From positions 1 to 33,921 of the forward strand of contig JAJDTR010000137.1 in NCBI GenBank assembly GCA_022827055.1: a DNA stretch of 33,921 nucleotides. The letters are read 5' to 3'. The notes below the pieces were generated by a model. The model saw nothing but the letters and a program-made list of their open reading frames with translations. It was not told where the DNA came from and did not search any database. A program made the translations under genes and the position numbers. This document shows, one piece after another, positions 8,364 through 16,808 of the stretch. Each line of letters starts with the position of its first letter. Positions within the stretch are counted from its first letter, which is position 1. This DNA comes from Candidatus Poribacteria bacterium. GTDB lineage: Bacteria; Poribacteria; WGA-4E; JAJDTR01.

Positions 8364-9413
8364 TCAAGAATATAATTCCTCATTATATACAAACAGTTGA
8401 GGGGTACCCCCCGTGTGAAGGAAAATCACGGTGTCATCGGACGTGAGTTGTCCTCGCTCAATGTGGTCAATTAAACCTGCCATTGCTTTACCCGAATATA
8501 CCGGATCCAAAAAGATGCCCTCCGTTTGTGCAACTAATTTGATTGCTTCAGCACAATCAGGTGTTAACATGCCATAGCCTTGTCCTACAAAGGCATCGGT
8601 GTTTCTCACTTCATCATTGTCAATACTAACTTCCAAATCCAGAATTTCCGCAGCTGCGTTTGCTGCTTGTTGGATGCGCTCAATTCGGTTGTCCCAACTA
8701 AGTGGCGCGACACCAAAGGGTTTGATTTTCATTCCTAATGCTTTAGCTCCAAGGACCAACCCGGCTTGTGTTCCGCCCGCTGATGCGGCGTATATCCAAT
8801 CTGCCTCAACGCCCAAGGTTTCCTGTTGCCGGTGAATTTCCGCCATGCACCATGTAAAACCAACTGCGGCTAGCGCCGTGGCATGCGGACCGCCGACCAC
8901 ATAGGGCTTCAATCCTTCGGCCTTCAATTCCTCCGCTAACGCCACTTTGACTGTATGTAATTCATCGCCGAAAGGAACATCGACTATTTCAACATTTGCT
9001 CCCGCAAGATGGTCGAGCAGCAGGTTGCCCTGAACAACGCTTTTGTGATCGCGTGCGAGTCGAAGGTAACATTTCAGACCGAGTCGAGCGCATGCCGCAG
9101 CAGCTTGACGGCAATGATTGGATTGTGACGCCGCTCCATGCACAATTGTGTCCGCACCTTGATGTACTGCTTCGCCTATAGTGAAAGTTAACTGTCGAAC
9201 CTTGTTTCCGCCAAGCGCGAGACCTGAACAGTCTTCTCGTTTAATCAGGATACGAGGACCGCCCAACGCCTTAGTTAGACGTGGACAATCTTCCAACGGC
9301 GTTGGAAAGTGCCCGATATCAACCTGCGGCACTCGGGCAACTTTATCTAGAAGATTTTCACATTTCATGACTCGATGTGTTGGATTCAACATCTCCCCTC
9401 GACTGTATTTCAC
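8364..9413 (-). CDS. D-cysteine desulfhydrase / ACC deaminase family PLP enzyme
   Basis: A protein of up to 349 residues of the fold-type II PLP family containing D-cysteine desulfhydrase (DcyD) and 1-aminocyclopropane-1-carboxylate deaminase. The PLP lysine is K71 in LALGGNKVRQL, and the SQSNH motif with S98 follows. The phosphate-binding region is SAGGTQAGL and the C-terminal motif is FLHTGGTPQLF. Sequence alone does not separate the two activities. The start is uncertain: GTG 9413 is the longest form, while an in-frame ATG 18 bases in sits directly on a GAGGGGAG, and another ATG lies at residue 15. The gene is second in a three-gene leftward group, 30 bases after the unknown upstream gene. 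Confidence 0.85.
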   Translation of the reverse strand: MKYSRGEMLNPTHRVMKCENLLDKVARVPQVDIGHFPTPLEDCPRLTKALGGPRILIKREDCSGLALGGNKVRQLTFTIGEAVHQGADTIVHGAASQSNHCRQAAAACARLGLKCYLRLARDHKSVVQGNLLLDHLAGANVEIVDVPFGDELHTVKVALAEELKAEGLKPYVVGGPHATALAAVGFTWCMAEIHRQQETLGVEADWIYAASAGGTQAGLVLGAKALGMKIKPFGVAPLSWDNRIERIQQAANAAAEILDLEVSIDNDEVRNTDAFVGQGYGMLTPDCAEAIKLVAQTEGIFLDPVYSGKAMAGLIDHIERGQLTSDDTVIFLHTGGTPQLFVYNEELYS

Positions 9414-9443
9414 GTCCTATGCTTTGCATCGTTTCATATCTGT

Positions 9444-9830
9444 TTACTGATTAAGTACCTCTTTCAGTAGTGCCAGCAGTTCGTCATTCCCTTCGGCAAG
9501 TTCAAAAATGCGCTTAATATTTTCTTCTCGGTCCAATTCTTCCCGTGAGTTAGGCTTCGGTTCCCAAATTACGTCAATCTTCCTAGGGTTCAAACGATCA
9601 TAATTCATTTTGATAATTGTCAATGGATAATCATCGGGCACCAACAATATCCAATTAATAGTCTCGGCGCGGTCAGAATAACGACGGTCCGTTTTCAGTC
9701 GCCGATCTTGCTGAGGCACATTCTTTTTGACCCATTCCTTCCGTCCGAATCCATCGGTCTCGAAGTTTCCCACCTCCAACCAATTGCGTCCGGCACCGTT
9801 TGGTTTCGTGGTGATTTCAATTCGTTGCAT
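9444..9830 (-). CDS. Unknown small charged protein
   Basis: A 128-residue protein I do not recognise. I chose ATG 9830 over the longer TTG form at 9869 because AGAGG lies about 10 bases before it and the sequence MQRIEITTK begins a clean beta strand. The middle is rich in Arg and Asp (QQDRRLKTDRRYSDR) and contains NWILLVPDDYPLTIIKMNYD. The last 30 residues form an acidic helix rich in Leu and Glu. There is no signal peptide or membrane segment. It leads the leftward group with the PLP enzyme and has a strong promoter-like sequence upstream. Confidence 0.65.
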   Translation of the reverse strand: MQRIEITTKPNGAGRNWLEVGNFETDGFGRKEWVKKNVPQQDRRLKTDRRYSDRAETINWILLVPDDYPLTIIKMNYDRLNPRKIDVIWEPKPNSREELDREENIKRIFELAEGNDELLALLKEVLNQ

Positions 9831-9903
9831 GACTTCATTTCCTCTCTGCGAATTGATAATCTGAATCAAAAAGATTCACTGCACGTAGCGCACATCTTAT
9901 TTG

Positions 9904-9932
9904 ATTCTCACTGATTCCAATCGTTTTGTCAA
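9904..9932 (-). promoter_or_regulatory. Promoter-like sequence for the leftward 9830-6958 genes
   Basis: On the minus strand a perfect TTGACA (9932-9927) is followed after 17 bases by GAGAAT (9909-9904). The predicted start is near 9897, with a leader of about 67 bases. The -35 is ideal and the -10 matches 4 of 6. Confidence 0.5.
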
Positions 9933-10080
9933 GACGTTTTTTCTCGAGTGTAAAGCGTTCCGCACAATCGCCGATACTACCTCTACTCTGCGTTTTTCGC
10001 TCCACTTTCGGTCTAGAGTGAGGGGAATGCAGCCCAAAATATGGTCTGATGCGTTTGACCTGTCCTTCCACAAAATAGTG

Positions 10081-10110
10081 TTGCTATGAGTTAATGATTT
10101 CGATTATAAT
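10081..10110 (+). promoter_or_regulatory. Promoter for the larA-minCDE operon
   Basis: TTGCTA (10081-10086) and a perfect TATAAT (10105-10110) are 18 bases apart. The predicted start is near 10117, about 46 bases before the larA ATG. It is the only good promoter-like sequence I see before minE. Confidence 0.55.
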
Positions 10111-10162
10111 GATATGTATTATATAAAGACTTGGGCTTGGAGGGTTCTACGGAGAAGGCGCG

Positions 10163-11440
10163 ATGCGAATCGGCATGAGGTACGGACGCGGATTCTTGGA
10201 TGTTGACATCCCAGACGAGAATCTAGCCGGGATTCTTACAATTCAACATGAAAAACCTCTTCAGGATCCGGAGACCTCTGTCCGCAAAGCTGTAGAATCG
10301 CCAATCAATTCCCTACCCTTAGCCCAATTGGCAGACGGTAGGTCTTCCGCTTGTATCATCATTTCCGATATCACACGCCCTGTCCCCAATCAGGTGATTC
10401 TGCCGCCGATATTGAATACCTTGGAACAGAAAGGAATCCCTCGAGAGAAGATTGTGATTTTGGTTGCGACCGGTATTCACCGCCCGAGCACCGAGGAAGA
10501 ATTGGAAGAAATGGTTGGAATCGACATCCTGAACAACTACAGGATTGTCAGTCACCTGTCTAACGAACCTGAGGCACACAAATACTTAGGATTGACGCGC
10601 AACGGAACACCTGTCCACATTGATAAGACGTACCTTGAATCCGATGTAAAGATTGTCACTGGGCTGATTGAACCACATTTAATGGCTGGATATTCGGGAG
10701 GACGTAAAGCAATTTGTCCCGGCATTGCTTCGGTGGAAACGATGAAGGTAATGCACGGACCACAAATCCTGGAACATCCGAACGCATCTGTAGGAGTCTT
10801 GAATCACAATCCATTCCATATCGAAGCGACTGAAATCGCACTGATGGCCGGTGTCGACTTCAACCTTAGTGTCGCGATAGACAATAAACGACAGATTACC
10901 GGGGTATTCGCTGGTGCGTTGGTTGAATCGCATAGTGCAGGATGTGAATTTGTAGAGAAGCAAGTAACTTCTACATTGCCTTACCCTGCGGATCTAGTAG
11001 TCGTTTCAAGCGCCGGATATCCGCTAGACACCACTTTTTATCAAGCAATTAAAGGATTATTGACGGCTGCAGAAGTTGTAAAGCCGAACGGCGCTATTAT
11101 GCTAATGGCCGAATGTAGTCAAGGCATCGGTAGCAAGCCGTTTACCGATTTGATTCTGGAAACGCAGAATCTTGACCAGTTCATTCAGGATATCTACCAA
11201 CCAGAAAATTTCGTGGTCGATCAGTGGCAACTTGAGGAACTAGCAAAAGTTGCAAGAAAAGCCGATATTTTCTTCTACACAGAGGGCATTCCCTATGAAC
11301 AACAACAGCAGTTGTTCGTGCAGCCGCTTGGATGTCCCAAAGAGGGAATTGATAGAGTGTTTGCCAAATATGGAGATGACGCAAAGATTGCTGTTATACC
11401 CGAAGGACCTTATGTGCTAGCGAAAGTTGAAGCGCGCTAG
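10163..11440 (+). CDS. larA: LarA-like nickel-dependent lactate racemase family protein
   Basis: A 425-residue member of the LarA (DUF2088) family, whose characterised member interconverts L- and D-lactate with a nickel-pincer nucleotide. The known active-site positions have counterparts here: D69 in DITRP, H106 in ATGIHRP, H172 in EPHLMAGYSGG, and K182 in GGRKAICPG at the place of the cofactor-binding lysine. Family members act on several 2-hydroxyacids, so the substrate is not certain. The cofactor-making genes larB, larC and larE are not in the window. GGAG at 10151-10154 supports the ATG. It is the first gene of an operon with minCDE, 23 bases before minC. Confidence 0.85.
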   Translation: MRIGMRYGRGFLDVDIPDENLAGILTIQHEKPLQDPETSVRKAVESPINSLPLAQLADGRSSACIIISDITRPVPNQVILPPILNTLEQKGIPREKIVILVATGIHRPSTEEELEEMVGIDILNNYRIVSHLSNEPEAHKYLGLTRNGTPVHIDKTYLESDVKIVTGLIEPHLMAGYSGGRKAICPGIASVETMKVMHGPQILEHPNASVGVLNHNPFHIEATEIALMAGVDFNLSVAIDNKRQITGVFAGALVESHSAGCEFVEKQVTSTLPYPADLVVVSSAGYPLDTTFYQAIKGLLTAAEVVKPNGAIMLMAECSQGIGSKPFTDLILETQNLDQFIQDIYQPENFVVDQWQLEELAKVARKADIFFYTEGIPYEQQQQLFVQPLGCPKEGIDRVFAKYGDDAKIAVIPEGPYVLAKVEAR

Positions 11441-11463
11441 TTTTAAAACTCACAGAGGCGAAA

Positions 11464-12225
11464 ATGAAAGATATTCCGCGGCCGATCGTCGAACTTAAAG
11501 GTTTTCGCGATGGCTTGCACCTGATTATTGACCCAAAAGCGAACATAGAGGAAATCATACCACGCATTGAAAAAAGGATGGAAAAATTGGGCGATTCGCT
11601 AGCTGGAACAGGGGTTACTATTAATCTCGGTGGCGGATCGATGGACTTTCAAGAGTTAAGCCGACTGGAACGATTGCTCCAGGACACGTACCGCCTTGAA
11701 ATCAAACAACTAATTGGCAAATCCGATGATATTCCCCGGCCCCAAGAAGGCTCACTGATTGCGGGTGCCCCGGCTCTGCACAAGGCGACTCCTCAGAGCA
11801 GTGAATATATTTTGCCAGCGGAAGAGGAGAAAACACTATTCATTCGACAAACGTTGCGCTCTGGGCAGGTCGAACGCTTCCTTGAGGGAAATGTCGTCAT
11901 TCTAGGAGACGTAAATCCCGGAGCCGAGATAATTGCAGCCAGGGACATTATTGTTCTCGGAACCTTGCGCGGTATCGCACATGCGGGCGCTTTAGGCGAC
12001 ATTACATCCGTGATTATTGCCTTAAGTCTTGTCCCCACGCAGTTGAGAATCGCACGCTTCATTTCCCGCCCACCTTCCAATCAACGAACACAAGGAGATA
12101 AAGTTGAGTTCGCACGGTTACGGGGTAATGCCGCCGTAGCTGTCGAAGAATTCACGGATTTTAATCACCTAACACAAGTGGAACCCCGAAGTTCTGTTGT
12201 TATTTCAGAATCGAGTTTAGAATGA
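11464..12225 (+). CDS. minC: Septum site-determining protein MinC
   Basis: A 253-residue MinC, the FtsZ-polymer inhibitor that blocks division away from midcell. The N-terminal domain (about 1-100) is followed by a linker. The hallmark C-terminal beta-helix domain then appears: RSGQ at 132-135, GNVVILGDVNPGAEI at 142-156 and GTLRGIAHAG at 166-175, then PTQLRIARF. A GAGG 6 bases before the ATG supports the start. The tail after about residue 210 is longer than usual. It sits between larA and minD, with 52 bases to minD. Confidence 0.95.
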   Translation: MKDIPRPIVELKGFRDGLHLIIDPKANIEEIIPRIEKRMEKLGDSLAGTGVTINLGGGSMDFQELSRLERLLQDTYRLEIKQLIGKSDDIPRPQEGSLIAGAPALHKATPQSSEYILPAEEEKTLFIRQTLRSGQVERFLEGNVVILGDVNPGAEIIAARDIIVLGTLRGIAHAGALGDITSVIIALSLVPTQLRIARFISRPPSNQRTQGDKVEFARLRGNAAVAVEEFTDFNHLTQVEPRSSVVISESSLE

Positions 12226-12277
12226 GCATGATATTCAGTACACAAACCGGCAAGCAGAGAAGGAGGGCTGCGAAAGC

Positions 12278-13072
12278 ATGGGGAGAGTGATTGTATTAAC
12301 CTCCGGGAAAGGAGGAGTGGGCAAGAGCACTTCCACAGCTAATCTGGGAACAGCGCTCGCAATGTTAGGCAAAAAGGTTGTCTTGGTTGATGCTGATGTG
12401 GGGTTAAGGAATCTTGACGTCATTATGGGATTAGAAGCCCGAGTTGTTTACACTTCAATGGACGTTATTGATGGAACATGCAACATTGAAAAGGCATTAG
12501 TTAGAGATCGACGTGTTAAATCACTGAACCTCTTAGCTGCATCCCAAAAGAACAACAAAATGGACATCCTTCCCGAACAGATGAAGAAAATCTGTAAGGA
12601 ACTGAGCGAGGATTTCGACTATGTTCTCATTGATTCCCCGGCAGGTATTGAACAGGGCTTCCAAAATGCCGCAGTCGGGGCGGAAGAGGCGTTAATCATC
12701 ACTACCCCGGAGATTGCGGCGGTTCGAGATGCAGATCGGATCATCGGTCTGCTGCAGAATATGAACATTGAAAAGATGAATTTGGTTATCAACCGACTCT
12801 CTCCGCAGATGGTAAAAGCAGGAAACATGATGGCCCCCCAGGATATAATCGACATCCTATCGATAGATTTGATCGGCGTCGTTCCGGAAGATTCGGACGT
12901 TGTTGTTTCAACTAACCGTGGTCTACCCTTGGCATATAGTCATGCTTCTTACGCCGGTCAAGCCTATAATCGTATTGCGCAGCGGCTTGAAGGGGAGGAT
13001 ATACCGATTCCAGAATTCAAATCGGAAAATTGGTTCGGTCAACTAATGAACAAGCTAGCCGGCCGTAACTAG
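12278..13072 (+). CDS. minD: Septum site-determining ATPase MinD
   Basis: A 264-residue MinD. This membrane-cycling ParA-family ATPase recruits MinC and is released by MinE. The deviant Walker A KGGVGKST is at 11-18, followed by VDADVGLRNLDVIMG and a switch region with DSPAGIEQGFQNA. The C-terminus is an amphipathic helix (ENWFGQLMNKLAG) suited to membrane binding. AGGAGGG at 12261-12267 lies 10 bases before the ATG. minE follows after 14 bases. Confidence 0.97.
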   Translation: MGRVIVLTSGKGGVGKSTSTANLGTALAMLGKKVVLVDADVGLRNLDVIMGLEARVVYTSMDVIDGTCNIEKALVRDRRVKSLNLLAASQKNNKMDILPEQMKKICKELSEDFDYVLIDSPAGIEQGFQNAAVGAEEALIITTPEIAAVRDADRIIGLLQNMNIEKMNLVINRLSPQMVKAGNMMAPQDIIDILSIDLIGVVPEDSDVVVSTNRGLPLAYSHASYAGQAYNRIAQRLEGEDIPIPEFKSENWFGQLMNKLAGRN

Positions 13073-13086
13073 CAGGAGAATCCGAC

Positions 13087-13362
13087 ATGTTTCGAAGACT
13101 AATGCGTCTATTGCATCAAGAGAGGGGGAGTAAGGAAGTTGCCAAAAATCGATTGCAGTTGATTTTGATTCAAGATAGAGTTGAAGCAGATGAAGCAATT
13201 ATGAGTGACTTGCAGACGAAACTAACACAACTTCTCGCGGAATATTTTGAATTTCCCTCGGACGATATCGATATAGAGCTTCAACGTGACGGCGCATCCA
13301 TGGCGCTAACCGCGAATATCCCAGTCAAATCCATGAAACGTCGCACTCCCGCCCAGCAGTAA
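13087..13362 (+). CDS. minE: Cell division topological specificity factor MinE
   Basis: A 91-residue MinE. It stimulates MinD ATPase activity and confines MinCD to the poles. The N-terminal membrane-targeting and MinD-contact region holds AKNRLQLILIQDR. The C-terminal topological domain holds DLQTKLTQLLAEYF and later IDIELQRDG. Length is normal. An AGGAG 5-10 bases upstream supports the ATG. The last 57 bases overlap, tail to tail, the end of the HAD phosphatase gene on the other strand. Confidence 0.95.
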   Translation: MFRRLMRLLHQERGSKEVAKNRLQLILIQDRVEADEAIMSDLQTKLTQLLAEYFEFPSDDIDIELQRDGASMALTANIPVKSMKRRTPAQQ

Positions 13363-14154
13363 CTGCTCGACTGCTTGCGCAACGCCATCATTGTCGTTTG
13401 ACTCGGTAACATAATTCGCACATTCTTTCAGTTCATTTATAGAATTCCCCATCGCAACACTGAACCCGGCGGCAGCCATCATACTTTGGTCGTTGTAACC
13501 ATCTCCAAACGCAACAACGAGTTTCATAGGAATCCCTGATTGGGTGGCCAACGCCTTCAATGCTGGTCCTTTGGAAACCTGCGGATTCATAAATTCAATG
13601 TATTCGATCTGTGTTCGGGTAATGTATAGTCGTTCGCCGAAATCTCTTTGAAAGTCAACGAGTAAGTGCTCGATTTTCTCAGGTGTGTCAAGTACCTGCA
13701 TTTTTGTTGGTTCCCCTCCAGTTAACTGTCGAAGATCCCCAATCGCGGAAGCACACACCCCTGTCCGACTCTCATAGAGTTCACTCCAAGAATTTTCCAT
13801 CTTAATATATAGTTGATCGTCGAGGCAGAAATTAAGATGTAGGTTTCTCTGATCGCAGTAGTCAACCAGATCCATCGCGGTTGAAGCCGCAATGGGCGTG
13901 TGATGGAACACTTTCCCAGTTTTTGCGTGTTTGACCATCCCGCCATTATATGAAATAATCGGGTTTTCCAATCCAATCTGATCACTGATAGGCAAAATTG
14001 ATTGATGCATCCTTCCCGATACTAATACGACGATAACCCCTTCCTTAGACAGATCCCGCAGCGCTATACAGTTTCGGTCCGTGACGACATGATTGCTGTT
14101 GAGAAGTGTACCATCTATGTCTAGGGCTACCATTCGGCATGGAATCTTGGTCAT
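13306..14154 (-). CDS. Cof-type HAD-IIB phosphatase
   Basis: A 282-residue haloacid dehalogenase-like hydrolase of the Cof/YidA type, acting on small phosphorylated sugars or cofactors. Motif I is D12-I-D14-G-T, motif II is VSGR, the motif III lysine is K196 and motif IV is GDGYND (217-222). A HAD-IIB cap lies between. The usual family end is near AVEQLLLG. Here about 14 further residues (to WDIRG) are encoded by the strand opposite the end of minE. AAGGA about 9 bases upstream supports the ATG. It lies 51 bases downstream of the ABC ATPase gene on the same strand and may share its transcript. Confidence 0.9.
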   Translation of the reverse strand: MTKIPCRMVALDIDGTLLNSNHVVTDRNCIALRDLSKEGVIVVLVSGRMHQSILPISDQIGLENPIISYNGGMVKHAKTGKVFHHTPIAASTAMDLVDYCDQRNLHLNFCLDDQLYIKMENSWSELYESRTGVCASAIGDLRQLTGGEPTKMQVLDTPEKIEHLLVDFQRDFGERLYITRTQIEYIEFMNPQVSKGPALKALATQSGIPMKLVVAFGDGYNDQSMMAAAGFSVAMGNSINELKECANYVTESNDNDGVAQAVEQLLLGGSATFHGFDWDIRG

Positions 14155-14205
14155 TCCCTATTTCCTTTCACCTCTTGAAGAGTTCCTCCAACCTTCGCCC
14201 ACAAA

Positions 14206-15324
14206 TCAATAAATAGCTTGTGCGGTTATCGGATTAAAGAAATGGACATGTTCCTCGTCGAAATCTAGCCAAATGGGCTGTCCGACTTCAACTTGGAATC
14301 CTGGGTGTGTCCGGACTCTGAGCGTAATAAGATTTGCTGTCTCTGGATCTTCACCCAGGAAAATATCAATGATATTCATGGAGCCAAGCGACTCCACCAA
14401 ATGTACGTTTGCCCTGATTCTCCCTTCGACGGCTTCATTCGTAACCACGACGTGCTCTGGTCGAATTCCAAAAACTAGCTCGTTGTCTGGAGGTCTGTTG
14501 CCAAGGCTCGCAGCCTGTTCATCGGAAAGTACCCACGAGAAATCTGTGTGATTGAGTCGCATAAATATATTACTATCTTCCGATCGAATAGTACCTCGGA
14601 TTAAATTCATCGAAGGACTGCCCATGAACCCGGCAACGAACAAGTTCCTTGGTTGGTTGTAGACCTCGTGAGGGGAGCCAATTTGTTGGAGTGTCCCGGC
14701 GTACATTATCACAATTCGATCCGCCATTGACATAGCTTCAACCTGATCGTGCGTGACAAAAACTGTTGTTGTCCCCAGTTCGTATTGTAAGCGTTTAAGT
14801 TCAGATCTCATGTCGACGCGGAGTTTGGCATCAAGATTGGCCATGGGTTCATCCATCAAGAACGCAATCGGACGGCGCACCATCGCCCTTCCGAGCGCAA
14901 CCCGCTGCATTTCTCCGCCACTCAGGTGCGCTGGTCTTCGTTTCAACAATGCATCAATCTGTAAGAGATGGGCTACCTCCTGAACTCGCCCACGTATTTC
15001 AGATTGGCCTAGCTTCGCGGCTTTGAGCGGAAATGCAATATTATCAAATACTGTTAAGTGCGGATAGAGCGCATAAAATTGAAACACAAACGCGATATCC
15101 CGGTCTGCGGGGGATAGGTGATTCGTCCGAATTCCATCGATTATTATATCCCCTGTTTCCGGGTGTTCTAGACCAGCAATCAGGCGCAATGTTGTTGTTT
15201 TTCCGCAACCCGATGGACCCAAGAAAATCAAGAACTCTCGATCGTGTATTTCTAAGTTAAGGTCATTAACGGCTATAACATCTCCAAAGCGTTTAGTTAT
15301 ATTCTTTAGTTCAATTGCTGCCAT
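14206..15324 (-). CDS. ABC transporter ATP-binding protein, MalK/UgpC type
   Basis: A 372-residue ATPase of the carbohydrate importer (CUT1) type. Walker A GPSGCGKT is at 36-43, the Q-loop is FQFYALYPH (Q82), the signature LSGGEMQ is at 134-140, Walker B FLMDEP is at 155-160, and the switch histidine is H192. From about 235 to the end is a TOBE/OB-fold regulatory domain. The frame stays open upstream to 15582, but I chose ATG 15324. The domain begins immediately with MAAIELKNITKRFGDV, the extra 86 residues look non-coding, and a promoter-like sequence lies inside that stretch. No cognate permease or binding protein is adjacent. Such ATPases often serve several importers. Confidence 0.9.
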   Translation of the reverse strand: MAAIELKNITKRFGDVIAVNDLNLEIHDREFLIFLGPSGCGKTTTLRLIAGLEHPETGDIIIDGIRTNHLSPADRDIAFVFQFYALYPHLTVFDNIAFPLKAAKLGQSEIRGRVQEVAHLLQIDALLKRRPAHLSGGEMQRVALGRAMVRRPIAFLMDEPMANLDAKLRVDMRSELKRLQYELGTTTVFVTHDQVEAMSMADRIVIMYAGTLQQIGSPHEVYNQPRNLFVAGFMGSPSMNLIRGTIRSEDSNIFMRLNHTDFSWVLSDEQAASLGNRPPDNELVFGIRPEHVVVTNEAVEGRIRANVHLVESLGSMNIIDIFLGEDPETANLITLRVRTHPGFQVEVGQPIWLDFDEEHVHFFNPITAQAIY

Positions 15325-15413
15325 AGAAAAGTGAGATACTTCAGACGTTACCATCAACAAAATACAGGGGCCATCAGCATGAGAGGCAAGACACATTTTG
15401 ACAATAGGCGTAC

Positions 15414-15442
15414 ATTCTAGCACACGACCTTTAAATTGGTAA
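15414..15442 (-). promoter_or_regulatory. Promoter-like sequence for the ABC ATPase-HAD pair
   Basis: On the minus strand TTACCA (15442-15437) and TAGAAT (15419-15414) are 17 bases apart, with TGC directly before the -10 as in extended -10 promoters. The predicted start is near 15407, giving a leader of about 80 bases to ATG 15324. Confidence 0.45.
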
Positions 15443-15565
15443 TGGAAAAGTTGGAGGTTATTGACGGGGTACCATTTCTTCTGTGCTACTGAAGGCTGGA
15501 CGGATAAGAAAACGAAAAACCGAGGAGGGTTGGTAGAACAGACTAGCAAGAATGCTGATATTCGC

Positions 15566-16132
15566 TCAAATGCCGAGAACAAGGTACATCGCCAAACCGG
15601 AGAGTACCGGCATAGTCAAATTATCATCAAGCTTAGATGGAAGAACCTCAACCATCGTTGCCACTAAGGCACCGATGATTGCCACTGCCGGATTGAACTT
15701 GACAAGCGCAATCAGAATGCATACAAGAAAACATGCGAGGCTACCTTCCAGGCTTTTTCGAGAAAATAACTTTGTTCGTCCCCACTTCTTTCCGATTAGC
15801 GCGGCAGCCATGTCGCCCAAGATCATGAAAAAAATACTGACGATAGCGAGGATTTTCGGAAAAACGAGAATGGGCAGGAAAACACCGATAAGATAATACG
15901 TCGCACCGGTAACGGCACCATTCCGTTCGTGTGAACGGAGCAGCGGCGTGAAAACTTGGTAGAACAAAACCTGGAACGAGGGCCAGTGAGCTTTTAGTAA
16001 TTCAATTAGAAGCGCGATGGACACAAGGATTCCGACAGCGATCACAGCTTGACGTCTTTCAATGAATATGTAGGAAATCGGCACGATTAGGCCAACCAAA
16101 TGAACGCTTTTCCGACGAAATTCCAGTGCCAT
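15566..16132 (-). CDS. SEC59/VTE5-type membrane lipid kinase-like protein
   Basis: A 188-residue integral membrane protein of the family containing dolichol kinase (SEC59), phytol kinase (VTE5) and yeast CTP-dependent diacylglycerol kinase (DGK1). The opening EFRRKSVHL and the later GKKWGRTKLFSRKSLEGS are the conserved blocks of this family, and several hydrophobic segments separate them. The frame is open to 16315, but ATG 16132 directly starts the conserved EFRRKSVHL block and has GGAG about 9 bases upstream. A lipid alcohol or diacylglycerol is the likely substrate, and CTP the likely donor, by family only. Confidence 0.8.
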   Translation of the reverse strand: MALEFRRKSVHLVGLIVPISYIFIERRQAVIAVGILVSIALLIELLKAHWPSFQVLFYQVFTPLLRSHERNGAVTGATYYLIGVFLPILVFPKILAIVSIFFMILGDMAAALIGKKWGRTKLFSRKSLEGSLACFLVCILIALVKFNPAVAIIGALVATMVEVLPSKLDDNLTMPVLSGLAMYLVLGI

Positions 16133-16272
16133 GACATTTTCTCCGCTTCTGATAGATGTGTCTCTTGTAGCAAGAAATATACCAGAGAGGCCGGAGGAAG
16201 CCAGTTCGTCAATTCCTTGGTACATATAGACGTTTGAGCGCAGCAGATTGCCACGACGGCATAGAGATTGTG

Positions 16273-16305
16273 TGCAAATTCTACGTTGGGAATGCAGAAT
16301 TTGCA
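16273..16305. repeat. Perfect 10-bp inverted repeat
   Basis: TGCAAATTCT (16273-16282) and AGAATTTGCA (16296-16305) are exact reverse complements around a 13-base loop. A G-T wobble and then a T-A pair extend the stem. There is no U-tract. It lies about 140 bases upstream of the lipid kinase-like gene, so an operator or leader structure is possible. Confidence 0.6.
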
Positions 16306-16686
16306 TAGATTGCAAGTATCACGTGAATAGCGTCTGTTTAAATTCGGTATGTCATTTGATTTCAATCTACATCGTGCCATTGATTGGAACCCATGGATTC
16401 AAATCCCGGAATCCTAGTATTAGGGTTTTACAGTCGAACGCTTATAGCTGTTTAGTTCAATGGCAGAGGCTATGAGTGGAAGCGTCGAGAAGAATGAGTT
16501 AGGATTGCGCAATGCGTGGAGGCCGTGAGTTGTGTCTCCGTGCAACAGAAATTCCTTAAGACACAACTTAACGGCCCGAACTTCAGCACAATCTTCTTCG
16601 ACAGAGCACCAGCCGCGAGGAGGGACAGAGCAATTCTGTGGACTCACCGTGGTGAATCCAAACTGGAGATTTGGACGGCAATTTGC

Positions 16687-16715
16687 TTGACTATTCGCAC
16701 TGTTTGATGTAACAT
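16687..16715 (+). promoter_or_regulatory. Promoter-like sequence for the 16809 oxidoreductase
   Basis: TTGACT (16687-16692) and TAACAT (16710-16715) are 17 bases apart. The predicted start is near 16722, with a leader of about 87 bases. Confidence 0.4.
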
Positions 16716-16808
16716 CGGCACGCGCCATTGAAGTACAATGAAAAAAACATCAGAATCAATCTCATTACGTTGGTTTATTGATGCAGATTGCGGCTGAGGT
16801 AAAACAAA

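Larger units (their letters stand above)
9831..10162. other. Divergent intergenic control region
   Basis: These 332 bases separate the leftward group from the rightward larA-min operon and contain no supported gene. They carry one promoter-like sequence on each strand, described separately. Small frames here are shadows without ribosome binding sites. Confidence 0.6.
16133..16808. other. Long intergenic region with a hairpin and a promoter-like site
   Basis: These 676 bases hold no gene I can support. The longest frame (16420-16728, minus) has no ribosome binding site and a Ser/Asn/Cys-rich product. A perfect 10-bp inverted repeat lies at 16273-16305 and a promoter-like pair at 16687-16715. 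A stretch near 16454 resembles a tRNA D-arm but does not fold into a tRNA. Confidence 0.55.

Noticed and set aside
15325..15582. 86-residue N-terminal extension of the ABC ATPase
   Set aside because: The family domain starts at ATG 15324, and a promoter-like sequence lies within the extension.
16448..16500. tRNA-like stretch (TTTAGTTCAATGGCAGAG resembles a D-arm)
   Set aside because: The D-stem pairs only 3 of 4, and no anticodon arm, T-arm or acceptor stem can be folded around it.
16420..16728. 102-residue minus-strand frame in the long gap
   Set aside because: No ribosome binding site and low-complexity product; overlaps a promoter-like sequence on the other strand.
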